Assembly: GCA_021199375.1 (NCBI GenBank)
Contig: JAJQIB010000024.1
Location: 5,654-69,653, forward strand
Direction of reading: 5' to 3'
Length of the DNA stretch: 64,000 nt
From: Ruminococcus sp.
Lineage (GTDB): Bacteria; Bacillota; Clostridia; Oscillospirales; Ruminococcaceae
The first letter of the stretch is position 1; each line of letters opens with the position of its first letter. The notes beneath the pieces are model-generated. The model was not told where the DNA came from, searched no databases, and was given only the letters and a program-made list of their open reading frames with translations. A program made the position numbers and the translations under genes. Positions 1 through 7,161 of the stretch are shown here, piece by piece.

Positions 1-534
1 CAACAAAGGTCAAGATAACCAAGTACGACATCACAAACGGTGAAGAGCTTGAAGGTGCAAGCCTACAGGTTATTGACAGCAACGGAAACGTTGTTGACGA
101 GTGGGTAAGTACGACTGAGGCTCACTATATTGAAGCAGTCCTCACAGCAGGCGAAAGCTACACCTTGCACGAGGAAGTAGCTCCTGACGGATTTGTAATT
201 GCAAACGACATTACATTTACTGTATCTGATGACGGTAGCGTAGATGTTGTTGAAATGTATGATGACACAACAAAGGTCAAGATAACCAAGTACGACATCA
301 CAAACGGTGAAGAGCTTGAAGGAGCACAGCTACAGATAATTGACAGCAACGGAAACGTTGTTGACGAGTGGGTAAGTACAACTGAACCTCATTACATTGA
401 AGCAGTCCTTACAGCAGGTGAAAGCTACACCTTGCACGAGGAAGTAGCTCCTGACTGCTATGTTGTTGCAAACGACATCACATTTACTGTAACCGATGAG
501 GGTGAAGTAGATGTTGTCGAAATGTACGACGATG
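1..534 (+). repeat. Two tandem 267-bp Cna-B units (type A)
   Basis: The sequence starting CAACAAAGGTCAAGATAACC at base 1 recurs at 268, giving a 267-bp (89-codon) period with very few differences. More units may lie left of the window. Confidence 0.9.
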
Positions 535-1550
535 TAACAAGAGGAACGATTGAGATCCACAAGACAACAGAGGGTATGCTCAATGTTGAGGGTATTGACT
601 TTGTTGTAAGCGGAACAAGCGACACAGGACTTGACATTAATCTTACGGCTACAACTGATGCAGACGGTATTGCAACGTTTGAAGCAGTTCCGACAGGTAC
701 TTACACAGTAACAGAGAGCGAAAGCACAACTCCTTACGCTTATCTGACAGCAGATAGCGTTGAGGTAACTGTTTACTATGCTGAAACCACTACACAAGAG
801 GTTTACAACAATGAAAAGACAGGTACTCTTGAGGTTCACAAGACTACAGAGGGTATGCTTAACGTTGAAGGAATCGACTTTGTACTTAGTGGAACATCTG
901 ACAGTGGCAGAGCGATTGAAATCACTGCTACAACAGATGCAAACGGTGTTGCAACATTTGAAAACGTGCCGATTGGTACTTACACAGTAACAGAGAGCGA
1001 AAGCACAACTCCTTACGCTTATCTGACAGCAGATAGCGTTGAGGTAACTGTTTACTATGCTGAAACCACTACACAAGAGGTTTACAACAATGAAAAGACT
1101 GGTACTCTTGAGGTTCACAAGACTACAGAGGACATGACAAACATTGAAGGAATTACCTTTATTCTTAGTGGAACAAGCGACAGTGGAAGAGATATCTACA
1201 TTACGGCTACAACCGATGAAAACGGTATCGCTACATTCGAGAGCGTACCGATTGGTACTTACACAATTACAGAGGACGGAGATACAGTGCCTTATGGTTA
1301 CTTGACTGCGGACGATGTAAGTGTTGAGGTTTACTATGCTGAAACAACGGTTCAGGAAGTGTATAATGAGAAAGTTCCGGAGGAAACACCTCCTACTACA
1401 ACTACACCTCCTACTACAACCGAAACACCTCCTACAACAACTGATACGCCTAACCCTCCTACAGGTGAGAGCGCAATTCCTTACATTGTAGTAGGTCTTG
1501 GCTTGATAGGTGCAGCTTTCGTATCTTTCAGAAAGAAGAAGGACGAGTAA
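1..1550 (+). CDS. Cna-B/SpaA repeat cell-wall surface protein, 5' truncated by window edge
   Basis: The frame is open to the left edge (reading from base 3), so the TTG at 165 in the ORF track is internal. The visible part has two 89-residue Cna-B-like units (KITKYDITNGEELEGA, ending in VEMYDD), then three 93-residue units of a second Cna-B type (GTLEVHKTTEGMLNVEG, ending in QEVYNNEK), a Pro/Thr stalk, and a sorting signal: NPPTGE, a hydrophobic segment and the tail FRKKKDE. Proteins of this type are exported and fixed to peptidoglycan by sortase; Cna-B domains form stiff stalks of adhesins or pilins. The motif is NPPTG rather than canonical LPXTG, which may need a non-housekeeping sortase; none is seen here. 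It could be a pilin backbone or an adhesin; ligand unknown. Confidence 0.88.
   Translation, partial: TKVKITKYDITNGEELEGASLQVIDSNGNVVDEWVSTTEAHYIEAVLTAGESYTLHEEVAPDGFVIANDITFTVSDDGSVDVVEMYDDTTKVKITKYDITNGEELEGAQLQIIDSNGNVVDEWVSTTEPHYIEAVLTAGESYTLHEEVAPDCYVVANDITFTVTDEGEVDVVEMYDDVTRGTIEIHKTTEGMLNVEGIDFVVSGTSDTGLDINLTATTDADGIATFEAVPTGTYTVTESESTTPYAYLTADSVEVTVYYAETTTQEVYNNEKTGTLEVHKTTEGMLNVEGIDFVLSGTSDSGRAIEITATTDANGVATFENVPIGTYTVTESESTTPYAYLTADSVEVTVYYAETTTQEVYNNEKTGTLEVHKTTEDMTNIEGITFILSGTSDSGRDIYITATTDENGIATFESVPIGTYTITEDGDTVPYGYLTADDVSVEVYYAETTVQEVYNEKVPEETPPTTTTPPTTTETPPTTTDTPNPPTGESAIPYIVVGLGLIGAAFVSFRKKKDE
543..1379 (+). repeat. Three tandem 279-bp Cna-B units (type B)
   Basis: Units begin at 543, 822 and 1101, each 279 bp (93 codons). 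Long blocks of units 1 and 2 are identical at DNA level (for example ACAGTAACAGAGAGCGAAAG), while unit 3 is more diverged, which suggests recent expansion of the first two. Confidence 0.9.
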
Positions 1551-1559
1551 ACAAACCCT

Positions 1560-1590
1560 GAGTGTTTCACTTTTTGAGAGTGAAACACTC
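1560..1590 (+). terminator. Hairpin after the surface protein gene
   Basis: GAGTGTTTCAC and GTGAAACACTC form a perfect 11-bp stem with a 9-nt loop 10 bp after the stop codon. There is no strong T tract, so it may be a terminator or an mRNA-stabilising hairpin. Confidence 0.65.
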
Positions 1591-1680
1591 TCATGAGTAC
1601 CGAAGGATTGATTCTTTCGGTGCTGATGAGAGGAAGGTTGACAAGGGAGATGAAATGTGATATGATGGAGAGGTGGAATA

Positions 1681-2016
1681 ATGTTTAAAATGATAGAACA
1701 ATTGTTTTTAGTAACTTTTCTTTTTATAAATGTGCTAGGAACGGTTATCTTGTTGTTTCGCAAAAAAACAAGTGATATAAACGAAGATTTAAATTATGTT
1801 TCTATGTTTTTTGCTTTGTTCTTCTGTTTCTTTTGTCCTTTTCTATCTGAATATCAAATAATTTCATTCGTTTCTATTGTTATCTACGCTATTCACAATT
1901 TCCTGTATGCGTGGAGGGAACAAAAGAATAAGAAAGATCGAACAAACACAATTCTGCTTTATTCAGGTGCGATAATATCATCTTCAGCTATGTTGCTATT
2001 TTGGAGATTGGGATAG
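1681..2016 (+). CDS. Small integral membrane protein, unknown
   Basis: This 111-residue protein is almost entirely hydrophobic, with about three to four predicted membrane segments separated by short charged stretches (FRKKTSDINED, WREQKNKKDRTN). A GGAGAGG Shine-Dalgarno lies just upstream of the ATG. It directly abuts the next gene (stop at 2014-2016, next ATG at 2017), so the two are probably co-transcribed and may act together. I do not recognise the family. The AT-rich codon use differs from the preceding surface-protein gene, which fits accessory DNA. Confidence 0.6.
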   Translation: MFKMIEQLFLVTFLFINVLGTVILLFRKKTSDINEDLNYVSMFFALFFCFFCPFLSEYQIISFVSIVIYAIHNFLYAWREQKNKKDRTNTILLYSGAIISSSAMLLFWRLG

Positions 2017-2754
2017 ATGTGTTTTTTTAATGAATTTTTTGAAAATCAGCTAATGTTTCATAGATTTTGTTATAAATATAAATATAAAATTAAGAAAATC
2101 GCCCGTACTTTGTTTTACATTACATTTGCACTCTGTATTTTTCTTTTTTTGATAAAAAGTGAAATACTTTATTATCTAGCTAACGCTGGCATTGTAATGT
2201 TCCTTATTGCGTATTTCGTTTCTAAAGTAAATGAGTTTGTAACCTCACTACGGTCTTTTTTATTTAACGGCTTATTTTCTTTGACTATATTATTCTATTT
2301 TAACAGTATGCTATTAGCGTGGCTTGCTGACAAATTAAATCTTCCCCTCAATTCTAATATACCTAGCATTGTGAATTGCTTACTTGTATTTTTCCTTTGG
2401 TCTTTTTTGAGTTGGATTGCAAACAACAAGGTTTCAACGTTAGCAAATCTGATATTGTCAACCATCTTAGGTTTAACGGTTTATATTAAAGAATTTGCAG
2501 TTGATTCTTTATCTGAATATACTTTAAAGTATGTTTCCGAGCAATTTGAATACAATGAGTATAGTATTATAAAAGAACTTATTTCTCAATGTTCAGATTA
2601 TTTTGACACTATATTCAATAGGTTCTTAAATCCGATTTTTATTATGGAAATACTAATAACATTGCTTTGTGCGGTTAAAGGCTATTGGATTGACAAATAT
2701 AACGATGGTAAGGACATAACGGTTGAATTAATAGAAAATAACGAAACGCTTTGA
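2017..2754 (+). CDS. Multi-pass membrane protein, unknown
   Basis: The 245-residue protein has roughly six hydrophobic segments (for example IFLFLIKSEILYYLANAGIVMFL and FMEILITLLCAVKG) and a charged C-terminus. The start codon follows the previous stop without a gap, suggesting translational coupling with the upstream membrane gene. No motif that assigns a function is visible. An intrinsic terminator overlaps its 3' end, closing the two-gene unit. It could be an immunity or abortive-infection type membrane protein, but nothing in the sequence proves that. Confidence 0.6.
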   Translation: MCFFNEFFENQLMFHRFCYKYKYKIKKIARTLFYITFALCIFLFLIKSEILYYLANAGIVMFLIAYFVSKVNEFVTSLRSFLFNGLFSLTILFYFNSMLLAWLADKLNLPLNSNIPSIVNCLLVFFLWSFLSWIANNKVSTLANLILSTILGLTVYIKEFAVDSLSEYTLKYVSEQFEYNEYSIIKELISQCSDYFDTIFNRFLNPIFIMEILITLLCAVKGYWIDKYNDGKDITVELIENNETL

Positions 2755-2776
2755 AGAAAATTCAAGGCGTTTTTTC
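2745..2776 (+). terminator. Intrinsic terminator (copy 1 of a repeated terminator)
   Basis: AACGCTTTGAA and TTCAAGGCGTT form a stem followed by TTTTTT. Nearly the same terminator followed by the same CTTTGAAAGGA Shine-Dalgarno block recurs at 3953. Confidence 0.85.
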
Positions 2777-2796
2777 TTTGAAAGGAAGTAATTTTT

Positions 2797-2943
2797 ATGA
2801 TGGTTTTGCTTATAATTGCGGTCGCTATTGGTGCAATTGATGTTGTGACGTTTGCTCTCTTAGCTAGAGCAAGCAAGGAAAAGAATACGTGCATAACCGT
2901 TTGCGATTCAAACGGTTCGGTGGTAGGAGTTATTGAAAAATGA
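2797..2943 (+). CDS. 48-residue single-pass membrane peptide
   Basis: This ORF is missing from the ORF track. An AAAGGA Shine-Dalgarno precedes the ATG by a normal distance. The product begins with a hydrophobic helix (MMVLLIIAVAIGAIDVVTFALLA) followed by a short polar tail (SKEKNTCITVCDSNGSVVGVIEK). It sits alone between a terminator and the promoter of the next gene. Its function is unknown. Confidence 0.5.
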   Translation: MMVLLIIAVAIGAIDVVTFALLARASKEKNTCITVCDSNGSVVGVIEK

Positions 2944-2961
2944 AATTTGTATATTAAATAC

Positions 2962-2990
2962 TTGAAAATGCAGATGCGTCGTGGTATAAT
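2962..2990 (+). promoter_or_regulatory. Sigma-A promoter for the RelB-like gene
   Basis: TTGAAA, 17 bp, TATAAT, about 20 bp ahead of the start codon at 3010. Confidence 0.75.
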
Positions 2991-3009
2991 TATTTAAGAG
3001 GTGATTTGC

Positions 3010-3252
3010 ATGACAGAAATAACTATTTGCATTGATAAGGATCTAAAAGAAAAAGCCGAGGATGTATTAAAATCTATGGGAATGGATTTGCCAACTGCGA
3101 TAACAATGTTTTTAACAAAGGTTGCAGCTGAAAAAAGAATCCCCTTTGAGTTTAGCTATACCGATTCGCTTACCGGCATCCTACATGATGATTTGGATGA
3201 AAATGCAATTAGAGAAGAACGACTAAAACGTTATTGTGATGATGAAAAATAA
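3010..3252 (+). CDS. RelB/DinJ-family antitoxin, orphan
   Basis: The 80-residue protein MTEITICIDKDLKEKAEDVLKSMGMDLPTAITMFL is a typical RelB/DinJ ribbon-helix-helix N-terminus, which dimerises to bind operator DNA; the C-terminal half would bind a YafQ/RelE toxin. I chose ATG 3010 because AGAGGTGA is the Shine-Dalgarno; the GTG at 3001 in the track lies inside it. The gene has its own promoter and terminator and no toxin gene follows, so it is an orphan antitoxin or anti-addiction gene, or its toxin gene has been lost. Confidence 0.8.
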   Translation: MTEITICIDKDLKEKAEDVLKSMGMDLPTAITMFLTKVAAEKRIPFEFSYTDSLTGILHDDLDENAIREERLKRYCDDEK

Positions 3253-3254
3253 GG

Positions 3255-3285
3255 AATTCTCCCTCGGCTTATGAGGGAGAATTTT
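3255..3285 (+). terminator. Intrinsic terminator
   Basis: AATTCTCCCTC and GAGGGAGAATT form a perfect 11-bp stem with a 7-nt loop, followed by TTTGTT. Confidence 0.85.
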
Positions 3286-3305
3286 GTTGGAAAGGAAAAA
3301 GAAAA

Positions 3306-3494
3306 ATGGCTAACAAATGCTACACTCACATTTGCGAGAAGTGCATACACCGTAAGCTTACGGTCAAAGGACTGTTAGGTAATAAGTACGTTTGTGCTCT
3401 TGGAAAGAAACCAAAAGGCGGTAAGAATTGCTTTTACTTCAAGTGTGAGGGCAAGGACAGTCCGAGATGTGAGAATTGCTCTAAGAAAGGATGA
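3306..3494 (+). CDS. Small cysteine-rich zinc-ribbon-like protein
   Basis: The 62-residue product has eight cysteines, including CEKC near the N-terminus and CENC at the C-terminus, a pattern expected for one or two zinc ribbons. A GGAAAGGAAAAAG ribosome-binding region precedes the ATG. The next gene starts 8 bp after its stop, so they probably share a transcript. The role is unknown; nucleic-acid or protein binding is a guess from the fold. Confidence 0.6.
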   Translation: MANKCYTHICEKCIHRKLTVKGLLGNKYVCALGKKPKGGKNCFYFKCEGKDSPRCENCSKKG

Positions 3495-3502
3495 AATAAT
3501 CA

Positions 3503-3931
3503 ATGGAAAAGGTAAATATTTTACACATTCATAGTCATTATCTTGAAGGTGAGAGTTTAGTAGAGTTTAATGACTTTCAGTTGGATCTTGACAATGCTTT
3601 TAGAATCAGCTTTGACCCTTTTTACTGTTTGAGTTACATAGATTATGAAGATGCTGACAATTCGCTTAGAACAGTATTGAATTGCATTGATGAAAGTGAT
3701 TGTGTGATACTCTATGTGAGCAGTGCTGTGCTCCGCATGAGACAGCGAGAATCCTACAAATTACGATTTGCAATTGAAGAGATTATAAAGGAAAATAAGC
3801 CGCTGTACGTTGTAAAGCAGGATGATGTTGATGTGAACGAAATTTGTTCTCTTCTGAAAGACTGTAAATGTTATGATTTTGAATCAGCTTACGAGATAGC
3901 AAACGACTTTGTAAAACAGACAAATGTTTAG
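3503..3931 (+). CDS. Unknown protein, possible TIR-like fold
   Basis: This 142-residue soluble protein is not recognised with confidence. The segment DCVILYVSSAVLRMRQRESYKLRFAIEEIIKENKPLYVV has the strand-helix-strand rhythm of TIR or nucleoside-hydrolase-like folds (a hydrophobic strand, Ser-containing turn, a helix with a Glu pair, then a strand), but no diagnostic catalytic motif can be shown by eye. It follows the zinc-ribbon gene by 8 bp and precedes a terminator, so the two form an operon. The TIR suggestion is weak inference. Confidence 0.5.
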   Translation: MEKVNILHIHSHYLEGESLVEFNDFQLDLDNAFRISFDPFYCLSYIDYEDADNSLRTVLNCIDESDCVILYVSSAVLRMRQRESYKLRFAIEEIIKENKPLYVVKQDDVDVNEICSLLKDCKCYDFESAYEIANDFVKQTNV

Positions 3932-3952
3932 TTACAAACAAATATATTAGTC

Positions 3953-3984
3953 AAACGCTTTGAATAGTTTCAAGGCGTTTTTTC
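3953..3984 (+). terminator. Intrinsic terminator (copy 2 of a repeated terminator)
   Basis: AACGCTTTGAA and TTTCAAGGCGTT form a stem followed by TTTTTT; it is nearly identical to the terminator at 2745. Confidence 0.85.
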
Positions 3985-4000
3985 TTTGAAAGGACGGTCT

Positions 4001-4795
4001 ATGAAAAGAAGAACGAAGAAGCGCATTATAAGCTGTGTGCTGCTTGTGGCGTTAGCAGCAAGTGCAGTCGTTAAGAGTGGCAAGCTTGACGGTTTTCTGT
4101 CTAGCATTGACATAGACATTCCTCAGTTTGAGATTGAGTCCACAAGCAAGTCGGATAAAACGACAAACAGTAAATCGAATATAGAGTCGGTGATTAGTAT
4201 AGACGAAATCCCCGACTACAGCGGAGAGGCTTATGTTGTGGTAAACAACAATGAGCCTCTTTTCTTATCCGACGGAGCGGAATACGACACTTCAACCGCT
4301 TGGGAAACCTACTCTGACCTTGACGAATTGGGAAGATGTACGGAAGCTTTTGCTAACGTGTGTCAAGAGCTTATGCCGACTGAATCGAGAGATGACATAT
4401 CCTCGGTTACACCGACAGGATGGCATAACGCACAGTACGATTTCATTGACAATGGCGGTTGGGTGTATAACCGTTGTCACCTGATAGGCTTTCAGCTTAC
4501 AGGTGAGAATGATAACGAGTGTAACCTCATTACAGGCACACGGCAAATGAACATTGACGGTATGCTTGACTGGGAAAACCTTGTTGCAGACTACATCGAG
4601 GAAAATGAAGAAAATCACGTGCTTTATCGGGTGACACCGATATTTGACGGTGACAATCTGCTCGCTGATGGCGTACTCATGGAAGGTTACAGCGTTGAAG
4701 ACAAAGGACAAGGCGTTGAGTTTTGTGTGTTCGCTTATAACGCACAGGACGGTGTGGAGATTGATTATACGACTGGAGAGACGGAGGCAGAATGA
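4001..4795 (+). CDS. Secreted DNA/RNA non-specific endonuclease (beta-beta-alpha metal type)
   Basis: The protein (264 residues from ATG 4001) has an N-terminal signal anchor (basic start, then ISCVLLVALAASAVV), a Ser/Thr-rich linker, and a nuclease domain with NRCHLIGFQLTGENDNECNLITGTRQMN. This is the NRxH...N...NLI.GT motif of the EndA/DNA-RNA endonuclease family, in which His is the general base and Asn binds the metal. I chose ATG 4001 because AAAGGA lies 6 nt upstream; the TTG at 3986 is in the terminator tail. Such nucleases are frequent ICE cargo and may degrade extracellular DNA. Its 3' end is partly duplicated at 5300. Confidence 0.85.
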   Translation: MKRRTKKRIISCVLLVALAASAVVKSGKLDGFLSSIDIDIPQFEIESTSKSDKTTNSKSNIESVISIDEIPDYSGEAYVVVNNNEPLFLSDGAEYDTSTAWETYSDLDELGRCTEAFANVCQELMPTESRDDISSVTPTGWHNAQYDFIDNGGWVYNRCHLIGFQLTGENDNECNLITGTRQMNIDGMLDWENLVADYIEENEENHVLYRVTPIFDGDNLLADGVLMEGYSVEDKGQGVEFCVFAYNAQDGVEIDYTTGETEAE

Positions 4796-4798
4796 AAA
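4760..4798 (+). repeat. 39-bp direct repeat, left copy (endonuclease 3' end)
   Basis: ATTGATTATACGACTGG followed by GAGACGGAGGCAGAATGAAAA matches 5300-5338 with one mismatch; the offset is 540 bp. Confidence 0.9.
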
Positions 4799-4810
4799 GA
4801 GGTGTTTGAA

Positions 4811-5209
4811 ATGAATCTGCTAGAAAAAACGGCAGAAATATTACGTGAAAACGGCAAAAGCTTGAAAGATATTGAATGGATAGGTTGTTGTGAATTTACT
4901 GTATCAATTCAAGGTTTTCTCAATAAAGTTTCTGAACTAGAAAACTGTCGAAATGTGCTTGAAACATTTCCAGAGGATATAGTTGTTGTCGGAAATGATT
5001 TTTGGCTTGAACGTGATCCGTCTTTTTGGGGCGAATTTGAGGGCAGAACCGATCAATGCTGGATTTTTAGAAGCAAACCAATTAAGCCAAATATCCAAAA
5101 AGAGCTGCGAACTCTATCATTCGATGACTTGGCATCAAGTAAAAAAAGAAAATGTGGAGATATTCAAAGTGGATATTTTGAGATTAGGCTGGAGCATTTG
5201 ACAAAATAA
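4811..5209 (+). CDS. Unknown 132-residue protein between duplicated endonuclease ends
   Basis: The start ATG 4811 is preceded by AAGAGGTG at a good distance; TTG 4802 is rejected. The sequence (MNLLEKTAEILRENGKSLKDIEWIGCCEFTVSI) is soluble and rich in Trp, Cys and Phe, with no family I can name. It lies 15 bp after the endonuclease and is followed by a 39-bp copy of the endonuclease 3' end, suggesting that the gene arrived as a small insertion. A function as endonuclease immunity or accessory factor is possible but unsupported. Confidence 0.5.
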   Translation: MNLLEKTAEILRENGKSLKDIEWIGCCEFTVSIQGFLNKVSELENCRNVLETFPEDIVVVGNDFWLERDPSFWGEFEGRTDQCWIFRSKPIKPNIQKELRTLSFDDLASSKKRKCGDIQSGYFEIRLEHLTK

Positions 5210-5284
5210 AGTAATAATAACATTATATCAAACAAAATGATAATTGTCAACATTTAGAAACACAATATTTAAGGAAGGTGAACA

Positions 5285-5335
5285 ATGACAAATGTGTGGA
5301 TTGATTATACGACTGGGGAGACGGAGGCAGAATGA
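5285..5335 (+). pseudogene. Remnant of endonuclease 3' end behind a new start codon
   Basis: An AAGGAAGGTG Shine-Dalgarno and ATG open a 16-codon frame, MTNVWIDYTTGETEAE, whose last 11 residues are the endonuclease C-terminus. It is best read as the scar of a duplication or insertion, not a functional gene. Confidence 0.5.
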
Positions 5336-5338
5336 AAA
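5300..5338 (+). repeat. 39-bp direct repeat, right copy
   Basis: Second copy of the endonuclease 3' end. It encodes IDYTTGETEAE and a stop codon, exactly as the gene terminus does. Confidence 0.9.
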
Positions 5339-5363
5339 ATCCCCCTGCTTGTGGCAGAGGGAT
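5336..5363 (-). terminator. Terminator of the higBA operon
   Basis: On the minus strand ATCCCTCTGC and GCAGGGGGAT form a 10-bp stem with one mismatch, followed by TTTTTC, 10 bp after the higA stop. Confidence 0.75.
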
Positions 5364-5372
5364 TGATAAGGT

Positions 5373-5681
5373 TTACTGTTCATCCTTTGAAACAATTGAT
5401 ATTGTATATCCCAAAGGGCTTAAAACTTTGAAAAGCGTATCGATTTGAGGGGTTGAACGCATACTCTCAATTCTTGCAATTGCTGGTTGTTTAACGCCAC
5501 TTAATTCAGCAAGATCTCGTTGAGACAAACCTTTCTTCTCTCTTGCTTCAATAAGTTTGCCAATGAGAACAGTTTCAAATTCAATTTGCTCTCTTTCGGC
5601 ATCACTCACCTTTGTACTATCGTTGATATAGTCATTAAAAGTGGTGTATTCTTCACCATTAATTTTGATACTCATACTCAT
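5373..5681 (-). CDS. XRE-family antitoxin (HigA-like)
   Basis: The 102-residue protein contains a helix-turn-helix (KGLSQRDLAELSGVKQPAIARIES) around residues 52-76. It is the second gene of a toxin-first operon and overlaps the toxin stop codon by 4 bp (ATGA), so the pair is translationally coupled, as in higBA. The antitoxin is expected to neutralise the upstream RelE-like toxin and to repress the promoter at 6071-6099, where a perfect inverted repeat lies between the -35 and -10 elements. Confidence 0.88.
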   Translation of the reverse strand: MSMSIKINGEEYTTFNDYINDSTKVSDAEREQIEFETVLIGKLIEAREKKGLSQRDLAELSGVKQPAIARIESMRSTPQIDTLFKVLSPLGYTISIVSKDEQ

Positions 5682-6040
5682 TCCTCTCTTTCTAAAAAAT
5701 CTTTGAGTTTAAGTCTCGCTTGTTCTAATTCTTTTGGTGGTGTCTTTTGTGACTTCTTGATAAAGTGATGAAGTAACACAAACTTATTATCCTTCCAATA
5801 GAAGAAAAATATACGGTTTCTCAAAGGGCGTAGCTCCCATATGTTACCTTCAATGTGCTTAACCATTGGTTGTCCCACCCTTGTTCCGTACTCAGAAAGT
5901 GCAGATAAATACGTAAGTATTTTTGTTCGATTTATTCGGTCGGTTTTACTCGTTTTAGCTTTCTCTGCTAATTCATCAAGGTAATCTTCAATATCCGACT
6001 TACCATTTCGATTATGATAGAAAATTATTTCGTACATCAT
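5678..6040 (-). CDS. RelE-superfamily toxin (HigB/Gp49-like)
   Basis: The 120-residue protein MMYEIIFYHNRNGKSDIEDYLDELAEKA has the HigB-like signature, including WELRPLRNRIFFFYWKDNKFVLLHHFIKKSQKTP, the basic core that cleaves ribosome-bound mRNA in this family. The start is set by GGTGGAGG upstream. It is the promoter-proximal gene of a two-gene operon with the XRE antitoxin. The two start Met codons are adjacent, so either 6040 or 6037 may be used. Confidence 0.88.
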   Translation of the reverse strand: MMYEIIFYHNRNGKSDIEDYLDELAEKAKTSKTDRINRTKILTYLSALSEYGTRVGQPMVKHIEGNIWELRPLRNRIFFFYWKDNKFVLLHHFIKKSQKTPPKELEQARLKLKDFLEREE

Positions 6041-6070
6041 TTGCCTCCACCGCTTTTCTTTTCTATATAT

Positions 6071-6099
6071 ATGATAACATATTTGTTATCAAAAGTCAA
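6071..6099 (-). promoter_or_regulatory. higBA promoter with embedded operator
   Basis: Reading the minus strand: TTGACT, 17 bp, TATCAT. The palindrome GATAACA-TATT-TGTTATC (6073-6090) is perfect and covers the spacer and part of the -10 element, the expected place for an autorepressor operator. Confidence 0.75.
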
Positions 6100-6153
6100 G
6101 GCTTTTATGAGGATTTTTTGCAAATGTTTTATTAACGAGTAGGAGAACACGCA

Positions 6154-6540
6154 ATGACAAAAGAAATGCAAATCATATATAATCTCTTAAAAGAGAAATA
6201 CAACGTGACTTACAAAGAGATAAACGAAGCAGACGTGGTTATATGTTGGGAAAAAAACTTAAAAGAAGGCTGTGTACACGCCTTTGCACAAGATAATGAA
6301 TCTGTTCACTTTTTTCAAGACGATAAAGAATATATGAATTATGGCATACTCACCGAAAATTATGGACTGGTTTTGGGTATGGGAATTGACATTTCCATCT
6401 TCTCGCAAGCAGAAGCAAACGAGCTTATACAAGAAATGGAGTCAAATTGTGGGTCTGACTTTCATTGCAATATCAAAAATATTGTAAATGATTTTTTAAA
6501 CTCTCCCAATATTAAAATCTTTGGAAAGGAACAAAATTAA
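6154..6540 (+). CDS. Unknown 128-residue soluble protein
   Basis: A GTAGGAGAA Shine-Dalgarno precedes the ATG. The protein is acidic with mixed alpha/beta character (MTKEMQIIYNLLKEKYNVTYKEI, then ICWEKNLKEGCVHAFAQDNE) and has no motif I recognise. It lies between the divergent higBA module and the ssb gene of the conjugative element and may be the first gene of the element's early region. Confidence 0.5.
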   Translation: MTKEMQIIYNLLKEKYNVTYKEINEADVVICWEKNLKEGCVHAFAQDNESVHFFQDDKEYMNYGILTENYGLVLGMGIDISIFSQAEANELIQEMESNCGSDFHCNIKNIVNDFLNSPNIKIFGKEQN

Positions 6541-6577
6541 AAACAGCATATCACGAAAAGAAAAATATGTCAACAAC

Positions 6578-6605
6578 TTGACAGCTAGTATGCTGTCAGA
6601 TGAAT
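6578..6605 (+). promoter_or_regulatory. Candidate promoter/operator ahead of ssb
   Basis: TTGACA is followed at 17 bp by TGAATA, a weak -10. A perfect inverted repeat TGACAGC-TAGTAT-GCTGTCA (6579-6598) overlaps the -35 and spacer, as expected for a repressed early promoter of the element. Confidence 0.4.
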
Positions 6606-6631
6606 AAAAATATACGAAAGGAAGAATAGCT

Positions 6632-7141
6632 ATGCTAAACAAAGTAATTCTAATGGGAAGAATCTCAAATGAATTGGAGGTGAAGTATACTCCGACAGGG
6701 CGAGAAGTTTTAAGCTTTAATCTTGCGGTTGAGAGGTCATATGCCGCAAAGAATGAGGAGCGACAAACTGATTTTTTGAGGTGTGTCGCTTGGGGACAAA
6801 CTGCAAGCTTTGTTGACAAGTATTTTGGCAAGGGCAAGATGATAGCTGTTGTGGGAAATTTACGCAGCCGTAGCTACACTGACAAAAACGGTGTAAATCA
6901 ATATATAACTGAGGTTTACGTGGATGAGGTATCATTCACCGGTGAAAAAACGCAGCAGCTTCAAAAGTCAAAGGCGCAGCCACAACAAGCAGTGCCCACT
7001 ACATCAAGCACTAAACAACCAAAATCAGTTGGCAGAAATTCATATGACAAGGATTATGAACAAGATACGCTTCCATTGATTGATATGGCTGAAAACGCAG
7101 AAAATTACGAAGTATTTAATGACGACGGAGTGCCGTTTTAA
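6632..7141 (+). CDS. ssb: Single-stranded DNA-binding protein
   Basis: The 169-residue protein has the OB-fold start MLNKVILMGRISNELEVKYTPTGREVLSFNLAVER, a Gln/Ser-rich linker, and an acidic tip DDGVPF that in this family recruits repair and replication partners. It coats single-stranded DNA during transfer and re-establishment of the element. GAAAGGAAG is the Shine-Dalgarno. It opens the ICE operon; the AbrB regulator follows 20 bp later. It is a second SSB besides the short OB-fold protein at 19444. Confidence 0.93.
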   Translation: MLNKVILMGRISNELEVKYTPTGREVLSFNLAVERSYAAKNEERQTDFLRCVAWGQTASFVDKYFGKGKMIAVVGNLRSRSYTDKNGVNQYITEVYVDEVSFTGEKTQQLQKSKAQPQQAVPTTSSTKQPKSVGRNSYDKDYEQDTLPLIDMAENAENYEVFNDDGVPF

Positions 7142-7161
7142 AATTTGAAAGGATGGTTAAA

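Noticed and set aside
330-1763. 477-residue minus-strand ORF
   Set aside because: It is the antisense shadow of the Cna-B repeat gene, Cys/Val-rich from repeated codons, and has no ribosome-binding site.
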